Below are positions 34,473 through 43,163 of a stretch of DNA of 64,000 bases, in pieces. Position numbers and translations under genes: made by a program. Location of the stretch: NCBI RefSeq assembly GCF_022163125.1, contig NZ_CP091881.1:6835001-6899000 (forward strand). Direction: 5' to 3'. This DNA is from Paenibacillus sp. HWE-109 (GTDB taxonomy: Bacteria > Bacillota > Bacilli > Paenibacillales > NBRC-103111). The notes beneath the pieces were generated by a model. That model was not told the DNA's origin, made no database searches, and worked only from the letters and a program-made list of their open reading frames with translations. Positions within the stretch are counted from its first letter, which is position 1; the number at the start of each line of letters is the position of its first letter.

Positions 34473-34529
34473 GCTTCTTTATAATCAAGTTATACCAAAC
34501 ATTGAAATAAAGAAGGGAATGGATGAAAG

Positions 34530-36059
34530 ATGAAATCAAAAAACCAAACCGGATTCGTTCTAGCCGGACTCCTGCTAGCTATCCTGATGGCCTCGATGGA
34601 TAATACGATTGTTGCAACAGCAATGGGCTCGATTATCGCTGACCTGGGAGGGCTCGATAAATTTGTATGGGTCACATCCGCTTACATGGTTGCTGAAATG
34701 GCTGGCATGCCGATCTTCGGCAAACTGTCGGATATGTATGGACGCAAGCGATTCTTCATTTTCGGCATTATTGTGTTCATGATCGGCTCTGCTTTATGCG
34801 GGACAGCGACCTCCATCGTCCAACTGAGCTTGTACCGGGCCATTCAAGGGATAGGCGGCGGGGCTTTAGTGCCCATCACCTTCACCATTATGTTCGATGC
34901 TGTTAAACCCGAGAATCGCGGCAAACTGATGGGCTTGTTCGGAGCTGTATTCGGTATGTCCAGTATCTTCGGCCCCTTGCTTGGCGCCTACATGACGGAT
35001 TATATCAAGTGGGAGTGGATTTTCTACATCAATCTACCGCTAGGTCTTATCGCTTTCGCCTTGGTTGCTTTCAATTATAAAGAGTCCCTTCAGCATGCCA
35101 AACAAAGAATCGACTGGACAGGTGCGTTGACACTGGTAGGCGCAATTGTGTGTCTCATGTTTGCTTTGGAATTAGGTGGTAAGCAGTATGCTTGGAACTC
35201 TGCCCCTATCCTTGGTTTATTCGCTGGATTCGCCGTGCTTGCGATCAGTTTTCTCTATGCAGAAACGAAGGCTCAGGAACCTATTATTTCTTTTAAAATG
35301 TTCAGAGATCGCCTCTACTCAGCAAGCAATGCCATCGCCATGTTAAGCGGTGCAGCTTTCATTACGGCTTCTGTTTATATTCCAATCTTCATTCAGGGCG
35401 TCCTCGGCGGAAGCGCAACGAATTCCGGCCTCGTGCTGCTGCCGATGATGCTGGGGACAGTTGTTACGGCTACAGCAGGTGGAATGCTGATCAGTAAATT
35501 TACGTATCGTGCCATTCTGATGTCGACACTCGTGCTTTTACTAATCGGAATAGCTCTGCTTACGACGATTACGCCGGAATCATCCCGACTGCTGATCACC
35601 CTGTATATGATCTTGATTGGTTTGGGGATAGGCGCTTCCTTCTCGGTGCTAAGCAACGCGGTTATTCATTCGGTTGACCCTAGTCAACGGGGGGCGGCGA
35701 GCTCTACCCTCAATTTCCTTCGTTCGCTCGGTATGACGATTGGGATCACCATTTTCGGGATTATCCAAAGCCATTCACTGACCCGGCATTTGACAGATGC
35801 CTTCTCCAGTAATGGGCAATCTGCGATGCCCGCAGGGTTGGATTTCAAGGACCCGCATGCACTATTGGATCCAGCAACCCGCACCCAAATTCCGGGGCAG
35901 GCTCTGGAGCAAATCTCCGCGGGACTGTCGTCCTCCATTGCGCTTACTTTTGCATGGGCGATTATCCCGGCTGTACTCGCTCTTGTTGCGGCTTTTGCGA
36001 TGAGCAGAGAGAAGTTCGTTTTGGAAGCAGAGACAGAGAAGTTCGTGGCTTCGCACTAA
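34530..36059 (+). CDS. MFS multidrug efflux transporter, DHA2 family (14 TM)
   Basis: A 509-residue drug:proton antiporter. Motif A between TM2 and TM3 is GKLSDMYGRKR, motif D1-like ILMASMDNTIVATAMGSI in TM1, and motif C-like GAVFGMSSIFGPLLGAYM in TM5. Fourteen segments are predicted, as in EmrB/QacA and LmrB. The C-terminus is hydrophilic and short. AAGAAGGGAATGG is the ribosome site. The upstream palindrome suggests inducible expression. Confidence 0.92.
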   Translation: MKSKNQTGFVLAGLLLAILMASMDNTIVATAMGSIIADLGGLDKFVWVTSAYMVAEMAGMPIFGKLSDMYGRKRFFIFGIIVFMIGSALCGTATSIVQLSLYRAIQGIGGGALVPITFTIMFDAVKPENRGKLMGLFGAVFGMSSIFGPLLGAYMTDYIKWEWIFYINLPLGLIAFALVAFNYKESLQHAKQRIDWTGALTLVGAIVCLMFALELGGKQYAWNSAPILGLFAGFAVLAISFLYAETKAQEPIISFKMFRDRLYSASNAIAMLSGAAFITASVYIPIFIQGVLGGSATNSGLVLLPMMLGTVVTATAGGMLISKFTYRAILMSTLVLLLIGIALLTTITPESSRLLITLYMILIGLGIGASFSVLSNAVIHSVDPSQRGAASSTLNFLRSLGMTIGITIFGIIQSHSLTRHLTDAFSSNGQSAMPAGLDFKDPHALLDPATRTQIPGQALEQISAGLSSSIALTFAWAIIPAVLALVAAFAMSREKFVLEAETEKFVASH

Positions 36060-36069
36060 GAAAGACCAA

Positions 36070-36108
36070 AAAGAAGACCAGAGCCCTTGCGGGTCTCTGG
36101 CCTTTTTT
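36070..36108 (+). terminator. Terminator after the MFS gene
   Basis: AAGACCAGAG and CTCTGGCCTTTTTT pair with an inner CC/GG over TTGC. Suitable also for the convergent cysK. Confidence 0.75.
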
Positions 36109-36128
36109 GCGAACAGCGATAGGTTCTG

Positions 36129-37061
36129 TTATTCGTCAAAAAGTGACGTAGACAAATACCGTTCCCCCGTATCCGGCAAAAGTACGACAATCGTCTTCCC
36201 TTTATTCTCAGGCCGCTTCGCAATTTCCGTAGCTGCGAATGCAGCAGCACCGGAAGAGATGCCCACAAGCAGTCCTTCGGATTTGGCTAATTCACGCGAT
36301 GTCTGTACGGCATCCTCATTGTTAACCGTGACGATTTCATCGACCACCTCTCGGTGGAAATTGTCCGGAATAAATCCGGCTCCGATTCCCTGAATCTGAT
36401 GCACACCGCGTTTGCCGCCTGAAAGAACCGGAGAATCCGCTGGCTCTACCGCAACAATCTTGGCGGCTGTGTTCCTCTGTTTGAGCAGCTCTCCTACACC
36501 TGTAATCGTTCCACCCGAACCAACGCCAGCAACGAAAATATCAACGTCGCCTTCGGTATCACGCCAGATTTCCTCGGCTGTCGTTCTTTTGTGAATCTCA
36601 GGGTTAGCCGGATTGCTGAATTGCTGCGGAATGAAGGAATTCGGCATTTGTGCCGCCAACTCTTCCGCTTTCTTAATCGCCCCAAGCATGCCTTCGGCGG
36701 CTGGTGTCAGAACAAGCTCAGCGCCCAGCGCTTTCAATAACTTCCTCCGCTCCACGCTAAAGGAATCCGGCAAAATAATAATCAACCGATACTTCAGCGC
36801 CGCCGCCGCAAAAGCAAGTCCAATTCCGGTGTTCCCGCTGGTTGGCTCAATAATCACCGTATCTTTGTTCAACTTCCCTGAGGCTTCTGCCTCCTTGATC
36901 ATCGCGAAGCCGATTCGGTCCTTGACGCTGCCCGCCGGATTAAAGTATTCCAGCTTCGCCAAGATTCTGGCCTCTAGGTTAAGCTTATTGCTATAGTTCC
37001 AGAGCTCAAGCAGCGGTGTATTGCCGATTAACTCTGTGAGATTGTTATATATTTTGGTCAT
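36129..37061 (-). CDS. cysK: Cysteine synthase (O-acetylserine sulfhydrylase)
   Basis: A 310-residue PLP enzyme that makes cysteine from O-acetylserine and sulfide. The PLP lysine is in FNPAGSVKDRIG, the substrate loop is EPTSGNTGIGLAFAA, and the phosphate-binding loop is GVGSGGTITGVGE. The C-terminal VVLLPDTGERYLSTSLF is typical of CysK. The gene stands alone. It could also be a CysK paralogue (for example YtkP), since no cysE or other cys genes are close. A TATACT hexamer about 60 bases upstream on the minus strand may be the -10. Confidence 0.93.
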   Translation of the reverse strand: MTKIYNNLTELIGNTPLLELWNYSNKLNLEARILAKLEYFNPAGSVKDRIGFAMIKEAEASGKLNKDTVIIEPTSGNTGIGLAFAAAALKYRLIIILPDSFSVERRKLLKALGAELVLTPAAEGMLGAIKKAEELAAQMPNSFIPQQFSNPANPEIHKRTTAEEIWRDTEGDVDIFVAGVGSGGTITGVGELLKQRNTAAKIVAVEPADSPVLSGGKRGVHQIQGIGAGFIPDNFHREVVDEIVTVNNEDAVQTSRELAKSEGLLVGISSGAAAFAATEIAKRPENKGKTIVVLLPDTGERYLSTSLFDE

Positions 37062-37210
37062 GCGATAGCCTCCTCATTTATTAAACCAATGAACTTAGTC
37101 GGATAACTATAGTATACCTGCTGAACGGTGAAAAATTAAATCAATAATGCTGATGAAAGAGTAGGCTATTTTCTTATATATGGGCGGTTTGTTATAATGA
37201 CTATAGACGA

Positions 37211-37249
37211 AGAACGTCCTTTTGCCTTTTGGCGAGAGGGCGTTCTTTT
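37211..37249 (+). terminator. Leader hairpin upstream of the endonuclease gene
   Basis: AAGAACGTCCTTTT and GAGAGGGCGTTCTTT form a stem followed by TTTTATTTTATTT. A TATAAT at 37193-37198 lies just upstream, so a transcript starting near 37205 would begin with this hairpin before reaching the endonuclease. It may be an attenuator, or a terminator with a second promoter downstream. Confidence 0.6.
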
Positions 37250-37275
37250 TATTTTATTTAAGGAGGTTTAAACGA

Positions 37276-37938
37276 ATGGACTTCGAAACTGCACATCAAA
37301 CATTTCTTGCGCGTCATATCGAGCTTAGACAAGGAGATCGAAAGGGGCGTCTGATTAGAGGGCATTCTTACGCAGAAACCAGTTTTCTCAAGCAAGTGTG
37401 GTATCCCTTGTTTGGGCATTTAGATCATCTTCATCCCGAATATGAGGTTTATGATTGGAATCGCAAATCACAATTCATCGATTTTGCTTATATAACACCT
37501 TTTGGCCGCTTTGGAATTGAATGCGATGGTTACCAGAGCCATGTCAAAGACATGGACCGAGAGAGGTTTAGTTATGCGCTTAACCGTGACACGTTTCTAA
37601 CCGCATTAGGTTGGAAAATGCTCCATTTTTCTTTCGATGATATCCAAAATCGTTCGGAGGTTTGCCGAATGCTGCTGCAAATCGCCATTGGCCCAGGCAT
37701 CGCAAGAAAAACCCCATTGACTGCCACCAGTATCATGGAAAGAGAAGTGCTTCGTCTAGCATGGCAGCTTGGAAGGTGGATTCGTCCCAAAGATGTCACC
37801 AACAACCTTGGCGTCGATTTCCGGACAGCACGGAAGTTGTTGCACACCTTGGTAGAGCGAGGTTGCCTTTCTCCCATCGTCAGAGGAGCGGACGTTCGGC
37901 ACTATGAATTGAAGGCGGGTTCCTTCGAACATCTATAG
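37276..37938 (+). CDS. DUF559/Vsr-like endonuclease with C-terminal winged helix
   Basis: A 220-residue protein. Residues 30-125 fit the PD-(D/E)XK nuclease fold of the DUF559/Vsr group: an early Glu34, Asp69 in QFIDFAY, Glu82 and Asp84 in GIECDGYQSH, then the DUF559-like RERFSYALNRDTFLTALGW and LHFSFDDI. Residues 145-215 look like a winged helix (SIMEREVLRLAWQL ... DVTNNLGVDFRTARKLLHTLVERGCL), probably DNA-binding. AAGGAGG lies 8 bases before ATG 37276; in-frame codons upstream lie inside the leader hairpin. The gene ends 28 bases before a 20-copy hairpin repeat array. Catalysis and target are inferred from fold. Confidence 0.75.
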   Translation: MDFETAHQTFLARHIELRQGDRKGRLIRGHSYAETSFLKQVWYPLFGHLDHLHPEYEVYDWNRKSQFIDFAYITPFGRFGIECDGYQSHVKDMDRERFSYALNRDTFLTALGWKMLHFSFDDIQNRSEVCRMLLQIAIGPGIARKTPLTATSIMEREVLRLAWQLGRWIRPKDVTNNLGVDFRTARKLLHTLVERGCLSPIVRGADVRHYELKAGSFEHL

Positions 37939-37965
37939 TCCGTAACTAACGATGCTGGAATGCAG

Positions 37966-38987
37966 CTCCTCCTCGGAGCGCCTACATCAGCATTCCATTG
38001 GATTTATCCAATGAAAGCCCCCTCTAGTGCGCCTAAATCAGCATTCCATTGGATTTATCCAATGAAAACCTCCTCTGGTGCGCCTAAATCAGCATTCCAG
38101 TGGATTTATCCAATGAAAGCCTCCTCTAGAGCGCCTAAATCAGCATTCCATTGGATTTATCCAATGAAAGCCTCCTCTGGTGCACCTAAATCAGCATTCC
38201 ATTGGATTTATCCAATGAAAGCCTCCTCTAGTGCGCCTACATCAGCATTCCATTGGATTTATCCAATGAAAGCCTCCTCTGGTGCGCCTACATCAGCATT
38301 CCATTGGATTTATCCAATGAAAGCCTCCTGTAGAGCGTCTAAATCAGCATTCCATTGGATTTATCCAATGAAAGCCTCCTCTGGTGCGCCTAAATCAGCA
38401 TTCCATTGGATTTATCCAATGAAAGCCTCCTCTGGTGCGCCTAAATCAGCATTCATTGGATTTATCCAATGAATGCCCCCTCTGGCGCGCCTAAATCAGC
38501 ATTCCATTGGATTTATCCAATGAAAGCCTCCTCTAGAGCGCCTAAATCAGCATTCCAGTGGATTTGTCCACTGAAAGCCTCCTCTAGAGCGCCTAAATCA
38601 GCGTTCCAGTGGATTTGTCCACTGAAAGCCTCCTCTGGTGCGCCTAAATCAGCATTCCATTGGATTTACTCCAATGAAAGCCTCCTCTGGTGCGCCTACA
38701 TCAGCATTCCATTGGAGTTTATCCAATGAAAGCCTCCTCTAGAGCGCCTAGATCAGCATTCCACTGGATTTATCCAATGAATGCCCCCTCTGGAGCACCT
38801 AAATCAGCATTCCAGTGGATTTATCCAATGAATGCCCCCTCCGGAGCGCCTAAATCAGCATTCCAGTGGATTTATCCAATGAAAGCCTCCTCTGGTGCGC
38901 CTACATCAGCATTCCATTGGATTTGTCCACTGAAAGCCCCCTCTGGTGCGCCTAGATCAGCATTCCACTGGATTTATCCAATGGCCT
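37966..38987. repeat. Array of twenty 51-bp hairpin-forming tandem repeats
   Basis: Twenty head-to-tail copies of a 51-bp unit begin at 37987 (preceded by a partial unit) and end at 38987. Each contains the dyad CATTGGATTTATCCAATG (7-base arms, 4-base loop) followed by a more variable stretch resembling GCCTCCTCTGGTGCGCCTAAA. In copies 12 and 13 both arms change together (CAGTGGA / TCCACTG), which keeps the hairpin. Copy 10 has a 1-base deletion and copies 14 and 15 each a 1-base insertion, so the 17-residue open frame (AFHWIYPMKASSGAPKS) is broken. There are no unique spacers. It is read as a structured minisatellite, not a protein gene or CRISPR. Confidence 0.95.
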
Positions 38988-39172
38988 AGTGGAGGGTACT
39001 AGAGAATTGCTGCCTATAGCGACCTCTTGCGCAAATCTTGGGTAGGCGTTGCAGCACCGCCGCATAGCGGTGGTCAACCTACATGCGGAGAAGCCCAACA
39101 TGGAGCAACACATGCCTTCTATGCTACACTAGCATAAGAATCTATCGTCAGCAGCAAGGGGAATCTACGAGT

Positions 39173-39934
39173 ATGAAATTAGTATCTTGGAATGTGAATG
39201 GGATAAGAGCATGTGTGAATAAAGGGTTTGTTGATTACGTTCAGCAGAAGGATGCTGATATTATTTGTCTGCAAGAAACCAAGCTGCAAGAGGGACAGAT
39301 TAACCTCGAGATCGGCGAGGCGTATGCGCAGTACTGGAACTATGCCGTTAAGAAAGGCTACTCTGGAACAGCTGTGTTCACGAAGGTGCAGCCGATTTCC
39401 GTGCGCTATGGGATGGAAGTGGATGAAGAGCCGGAAGGGCGAATCCTGACACTGGAGTTCGAGCAATTTTACCTAGTCACGGTATATACGCCGAATGCGA
39501 AACGCGACCTTTCACGCCTGGACTATAGGATGGAGTGGGAAGATCGTTTCCGCAGCTATCTTCTGCAATTGGATGCTCTGAAGCCTGTTGTTGTCTGCGG
39601 AGATCTGAATGTAGCGCACAACGAAATCGATTTGAAGAACGCCAAAGGGAATCACAACAATTCTGGCTTCACCCTTGAAGAACGCGGCAAAATGACGGAA
39701 CTCTTGGCCGCTGGTTTCATCGATACGTTCCGCTCTCTCTATCCGGACCGGACAGATGTCTATTCCTGGTGGTCCAACATGCCAGGGGTCCGGGCACGGA
39801 ATGTCGGATGGCGCATCGATTATTTTCTCGCCTCCGAACGGCTGCGCCCTCAAATCGTAGATTCGGCCATCGACTGCGACATCTTGGGCAGCGATCACTG
39901 CCCTGTCGTTTTAGAACTCGATTGGGCTCGATAG
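39173..39934 (+). CDS. exoA: Exodeoxyribonuclease III / AP endonuclease
   Basis: A 253-residue base-excision-repair nuclease that cuts 5' of abasic sites. Motifs: start KLVSWNVNGIRACV, catalytic Glu35 in ICLQETKLQE, YTPNAKRDLSRLDYR, GDLNVAHNEIDLKN, YSWWSN, WRIDYFLAS and the catalytic SDHCPVVLEL. The frame is open 30 codons upstream, but the ATG at 39173 has AAGGGG upstream and gives the family N-terminus. It follows the repeat array by 185 bases and has its own strong terminator. Confidence 0.96.
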   Translation: MKLVSWNVNGIRACVNKGFVDYVQQKDADIICLQETKLQEGQINLEIGEAYAQYWNYAVKKGYSGTAVFTKVQPISVRYGMEVDEEPEGRILTLEFEQFYLVTVYTPNAKRDLSRLDYRMEWEDRFRSYLLQLDALKPVVVCGDLNVAHNEIDLKNAKGNHNNSGFTLEERGKMTELLAAGFIDTFRSLYPDRTDVYSWWSNMPGVRARNVGWRIDYFLASERLRPQIVDSAIDCDILGSDHCPVVLELDWAR

Positions 39935-39960
39935 CACCCTATATCCGCACACGATCTACA

Positions 39961-40003
39961 CCAAAGAGCACCTGCCACAAATAAGCGGGCAGGTGCTCTT
40001 TGG
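39961..40003. terminator. Bidirectional terminator between exoA and the CBO0543 gene
   Basis: CCAAAGAGCACCTGCC and its exact 16-base complement enclose ACAAATAAGCG. It abuts the stop codon of the minus-strand gene. Confidence 0.9.
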
Positions 40004-40597
40004 TCATGGATCCAACTTGCTAAACGTCGTCATCTTGCTAATCTTGTCGCAGAGGATATACATCAAAAAATATATGGGGAACGACCACCAATAGGCCCAA
40101 TGAACGAGCACATAGTAGCCTAACCATCGGAAAATAGGCTCAGCCACGAAGGAACATAAGGTGGAATAGATAGCCGCTTTGAGGTAGGGCGACCAGCCCG
40201 GCTTCATTTGCAAAAACACCATGACCGCAACCGGAAATAGCGAGAAATCCCATGGCACATAACTCGGAATTGTGGGTATCGCTACCCCTGTGTAATACCA
40301 AAGCCCTATTTCACTGCCCAGAAAATCCAACCAGGATGAGAAAATAATTGCAAAGAAACCGACAAACAATAATCGGCCTGTGCTGTCTTTCTTTCTATAT
40401 TTGACCCAAAAGATCCAAGGACCAATAGCTAGTACCCAAGAAAGTATAAAATCCCAATGCAGAAAGGTATGATGATACCAATAGGTGAAATACTCTTTGT
40501 TAAGATCAGCGATCTGTTTAAAAAACTCGCCGGCTTTGCGAATCTTTTCCTCACCTTGCAAAGACCCTATGTCCAGTTGCTTCACCCTCCTCTCCAT
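40004..40597 (-). CDS. CBO0543 family membrane protein
   Basis: A protein of about 197 residues with five predicted membrane helices. After an N-terminal amphipathic region it reads YWYHHTFLHWDFILSWVLAIGPWIFWVKYRK, then LFVGFFAIIFSSWLDFLGSEIGLW and PWDFSLFPVAVMVFLQMKP. The aromatic-rich pattern matches the CBO0543 family, known only from Bacillota and of unknown function. The start is uncertain: ATG 40597 is followed by Arg-rich MERRVKQLD, but the nearest GGAGG is too close; an in-frame TTG at 40624 is possible. Confidence 0.75.
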   Translation of the reverse strand: MERRVKQLDIGSLQGEEKIRKAGEFFKQIADLNKEYFTYWYHHTFLHWDFILSWVLAIGPWIFWVKYRKKDSTGRLLFVGFFAIIFSSWLDFLGSEIGLWYYTGVAIPTIPSYVPWDFSLFPVAVMVFLQMKPGWSPYLKAAIYSTLCSFVAEPIFRWLGYYVLVHWAYWWSFPIYFLMYILCDKISKMTTFSKLDP

Positions 40598-40711
40598 CCT
40601 CCATAGCCTATATAGATTTCCCAATATAAGTTATTCCAATTCCAACTTCATCCCAGCAAAATGAAAAAGGCTGCGGCCATTCCCTAAGGAAATAACCACA
40701 CCCCTATGAAT

Positions 40712-41851
40712 CTAATACTCGAAGCTCCGATCATACGAAGATCGTCCCCGTCCCCGCATGTAGGATCTAATTGCCTTATACCCATAAAAAGCAAGCAGCA
40801 TTAGCTCAAGCACCCAGATAATGATTGTCGAGGTATTGCTCGGTTCAATTTGCAAATAGCTGAATTCTGCGAACTGTTTTCTCTCAAACTTATCCGCTAC
40901 CATCTGCGCAACATGATCAACGATCGGCGCAAAATCCTTCCCGAAACCCATCTCGCTCAGATAGTCCTGAACCTCGAGCTTCAGAATATCGACTTCACTC
41001 CATGAAAATGCATAAACCCATTTCATCGTTCCATCCAGCGCAGGACTGAAGCTCACAATAAGGTCATTCTTGTTGCCGTTTTGCCAGCGGTCCTGAAGGG
41101 CATAGCCATATTCTCTAGGCTTGTCCGTCCCCACATTAACAAAAATCAGATTCACTTGCTTCCAGGACCGCGTCTTCCCCGGATGATCCGGATCAGGTAT
41201 CTCTTTATTCAGCTTCGTATTCCAAGCAGCCAGGATATCCAAGGCTCTATCTTTATTGGGAACAGCGCCGACGATACGATCCACTTTAATTAGATCTCTC
41301 ACATAACCTGGATACGAGGGTAGATCAGGATAGTCTTTGGGATCAAGTTCTGTGTGTTTAAAAAGACTATACGATCCCTTCACCTTATTAGTGTAGATAT
41401 GTGTAGACGCTGACGGCATGCCTAGCGGGAAATATTTGGCCAGATCAGCTGTCGAGTTAGGAAAGCGATCATTGAAATCAACCTTCCCATCCAAGGATTC
41501 GTCGACGGTCATCCAACCGTTGTCCGAGGTCTGAATTTTGTTCTTCGCCTCGTGATGCTCCCAATGCCCGCGGTCCTTGGTGCAGCTCTTGCGGCCATGG
41601 CTGTCCGTCTCGCAATCTTCCTTACCCGGAATCCACTCATCCCATTCCTCTTTATGCTCCCAGCCTGTAATCGAACCCGACCAGACTTCCTGATCCAGTG
41701 TTCGCCAGTAATAATCAGCTGCAATCACACCGCCAAAGATGAGAGTTGCCACAACCGTAACCCAGACCAGGCGCCACCATCTTCTGCCCAAAAATAGTTC
41801 AATCGCAAAACCGACGATCAGAACAAGAAAGAACGCTGCCCAGTATGCCAT
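40712..41851 (-). CDS. Unrecognised membrane protein encoded next to LemA
   Basis: A 379-residue protein I do not recognise. Two adjacent N-terminal helices (residues 2-20 and 28-45) and one C-terminal helix (about 340-358) flank a large hydrophilic domain of about 290 residues, rich in Trp, Asp and Lys, with two cysteines in CETDSHGRKSC that could form a disulfide or a metal loop. The tail is basic (RSYMRGRGRSSYDRSFEY). It starts 3 bases after the LemA gene and must be cotranslated or cotranscribed with it, which suggests that the two proteins work together at the membrane. Confidence 0.8.
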   Translation of the reverse strand: MAYWAAFFLVLIVGFAIELFLGRRWWRLVWVTVVATLIFGGVIAADYYWRTLDQEVWSGSITGWEHKEEWDEWIPGKEDCETDSHGRKSCTKDRGHWEHHEAKNKIQTSDNGWMTVDESLDGKVDFNDRFPNSTADLAKYFPLGMPSASTHIYTNKVKGSYSLFKHTELDPKDYPDLPSYPGYVRDLIKVDRIVGAVPNKDRALDILAAWNTKLNKEIPDPDHPGKTRSWKQVNLIFVNVGTDKPREYGYALQDRWQNGNKNDLIVSFSPALDGTMKWVYAFSWSEVDILKLEVQDYLSEMGFGKDFAPIVDHVAQMVADKFERKQFAEFSYLQIEPSNTSTIIIWVLELMLLAFYGYKAIRSYMRGRGRSSYDRSFEY

Positions 41852-41854
41852 CTG

Positions 41855-42409
41855 CTACCTCAGCTTTACTTCATTATCTTTGCCGGTTTGATAAGCATCG
41901 CTCGTCCGCTCTGAAGTAATAATGAACTTGTCCGCATCCATCGTTTGAAAATGAAAAATACTGTTCATCAGGACATGCTTGCGAATATGCGTATTATATT
42001 CCCGCACCAGATCTGCGATTTTCTTCTGATTCCGATCGAACTCGGTACGCCCTGCGGAAATTTCATTTTGAAGCTTGGCGTACAAATCTTTGTTCATGGT
42101 AGGATTCTGTTCCTGCACGATCTTGAAGAGAGCCCCTGTATCGTTGTAACGCCCTGCGATCAGATCGGTATATACCTTTTTGATATCATCGGCTTGCATA
42201 TCTGTGACTTGCGCCATTTCCTTAAATCGTTTCCACATATTATCGTAGTTCGATTTATTCGATACGTGTTGCGCTTTAATTTGCTCATCTAGGGCAATTG
42301 CTGTATTGCGATGGGACCATAACATAGCTGCACTAATAATCGCAATCAGCAGGAAGATCCCCACAAAACCCAAACAACCGATAACCATAATACTGCTTTT
42401 ATTCCGCAT
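41855..42409 (-). CDS. LemA family protein
   Basis: A 184-residue protein with one N-terminal membrane helix (MVIGCLGFVGIFLLIAIISA) and a helical-bundle domain outside it. The LemA pattern is visible: long alpha-helices with KSNYDNMWKRFKEMAQV, QNEISAGRTEFDRNQKKIADLVREYNTHIRK. LemA proteins are widespread and of unclear role, sometimes linked to membrane stress. Three bases separate it from the following membrane-protein gene. Confidence 0.82.
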   Translation of the reverse strand: MRNKSSIMVIGCLGFVGIFLLIAIISAAMLWSHRNTAIALDEQIKAQHVSNKSNYDNMWKRFKEMAQVTDMQADDIKKVYTDLIAGRYNDTGALFKIVQEQNPTMNKDLYAKLQNEISAGRTEFDRNQKKIADLVREYNTHIRKHVLMNSIFHFQTMDADKFIITSERTSDAYQTGKDNEVKLR

Positions 42410-42516
42410 GACTAGAAACCCCTCTGTATAAAATTTCCACTGACACCTATCATTCTAGCATAATCTTTGACAGGATTGATCAAAATTCTACAAAGTTTTT
42501 AGCACCCTCTATATGC

Positions 42517-42566
42517 CAAAAAAGGGCTGCAACAGCTTGCGCCGACAGGCGCACTGCTACAACCCT
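42517..42566 (-). terminator. Terminator after the SRPBCC gene
   Basis: On the minus strand AGGGTTGTAGCAGTGCGCC pairs imperfectly with GGCGCAAGCTGTTGCAGCCC across TGTC and ends in TTTTTT. Confidence 0.8.
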
Positions 42567-42584
42567 CATGTTACATAGGACCGC

Positions 42585-43034
42585 TTACCAACCGAAATCG
42601 AGAGTCTTCCCCGTTTCCACGTAACTTTTAATATTGCTCAGAATCATCGGCCAACTAGACTGGGTGCTTTCATAAGAAGGATGATTGGCCGGCCATTGAT
42701 CATTCACCAGCGTAAGCTTCGTGCAATTGCCAACGACATCCAACGTAAGCGTCACTCTTGTTTCCAAATCTGCGTGATTCTCCCGATAAGACGGCCCTGG
42801 ATGCTCCGTGTAGCTCATACTTTTATTCGTCTCAAAAGCCAATACTGTTCCATAAACATGCACGGTTTCATCCCCATCATTGCCAGGTCCCACATACGAA
42901 TAAGGAGCTCCGATTTCGAAGGTAGAGTTTAATACGCTGCCAAAAAAGATTGCTTTGGTCGCTTCCGGCTCAATGAATACCTTCCATACAGCCTCTGGGT
43001 TCGCATTGATATAAAACTCATATTTAAGATCCAT
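42585..43034 (-). CDS. SRPBCC domain protein (AHSA1-like)
   Basis: A 149-residue START/Bet v1-fold protein: DLKYEFYINANPEAVWKVFIEPEATKAIFFGSVL is the typical AHSA1 opening, and LTLVNDQWPANHPSYESTQSSWPMILSNIKSYVETG the C-terminal helix. Such proteins bind small hydrophobic ligands or act as Hsp90 co-chaperone-like domains. GGAGGAG upstream of ATG. It is divergent from an AraC regulator 130 bases away, which may control it. Confidence 0.88.
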   Translation of the reverse strand: MDLKYEFYINANPEAVWKVFIEPEATKAIFFGSVLNSTFEIGAPYSYVGPGNDGDETVHVYGTVLAFETNKSMSYTEHPGPSYRENHADLETRVTLTLDVVGNCTKLTLVNDQWPANHPSYESTQSSWPMILSNIKSYVETGKTLDFGW

Positions 43035-43163
43035 TTCTACTCCTCCATTTATCGCAATTTCATTGCATAAATCTTATCGAACTGCTAGTCTCAATAGTAG
43101 CGTAGAGCGATTGGAATGTATTGTAAAAACGCGACAAATCCATCACCGTTTGGAGGCGTGATT

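Noticed and set aside
37062..37140. CymR-type operator or S-box riboswitch before cysK
   Set aside because: No S-box core and no convincing CymR palindrome could be made out; only a possible -10 hexamer is visible.
37966..38987. Repeat array as a CRISPR
   Set aside because: Units are contiguous and almost identical over their whole 51 bases; there are no unique spacers and no cas genes.
37960..38989. Repeat array as a gene for a 17-residue-repeat protein
   Set aside because: The frame is open only because 51 is a multiple of three. There is no ribosome site, and 1-base indels in copies 10, 14 and 15 break it into three pieces, while the nucleotide dyad is maintained.
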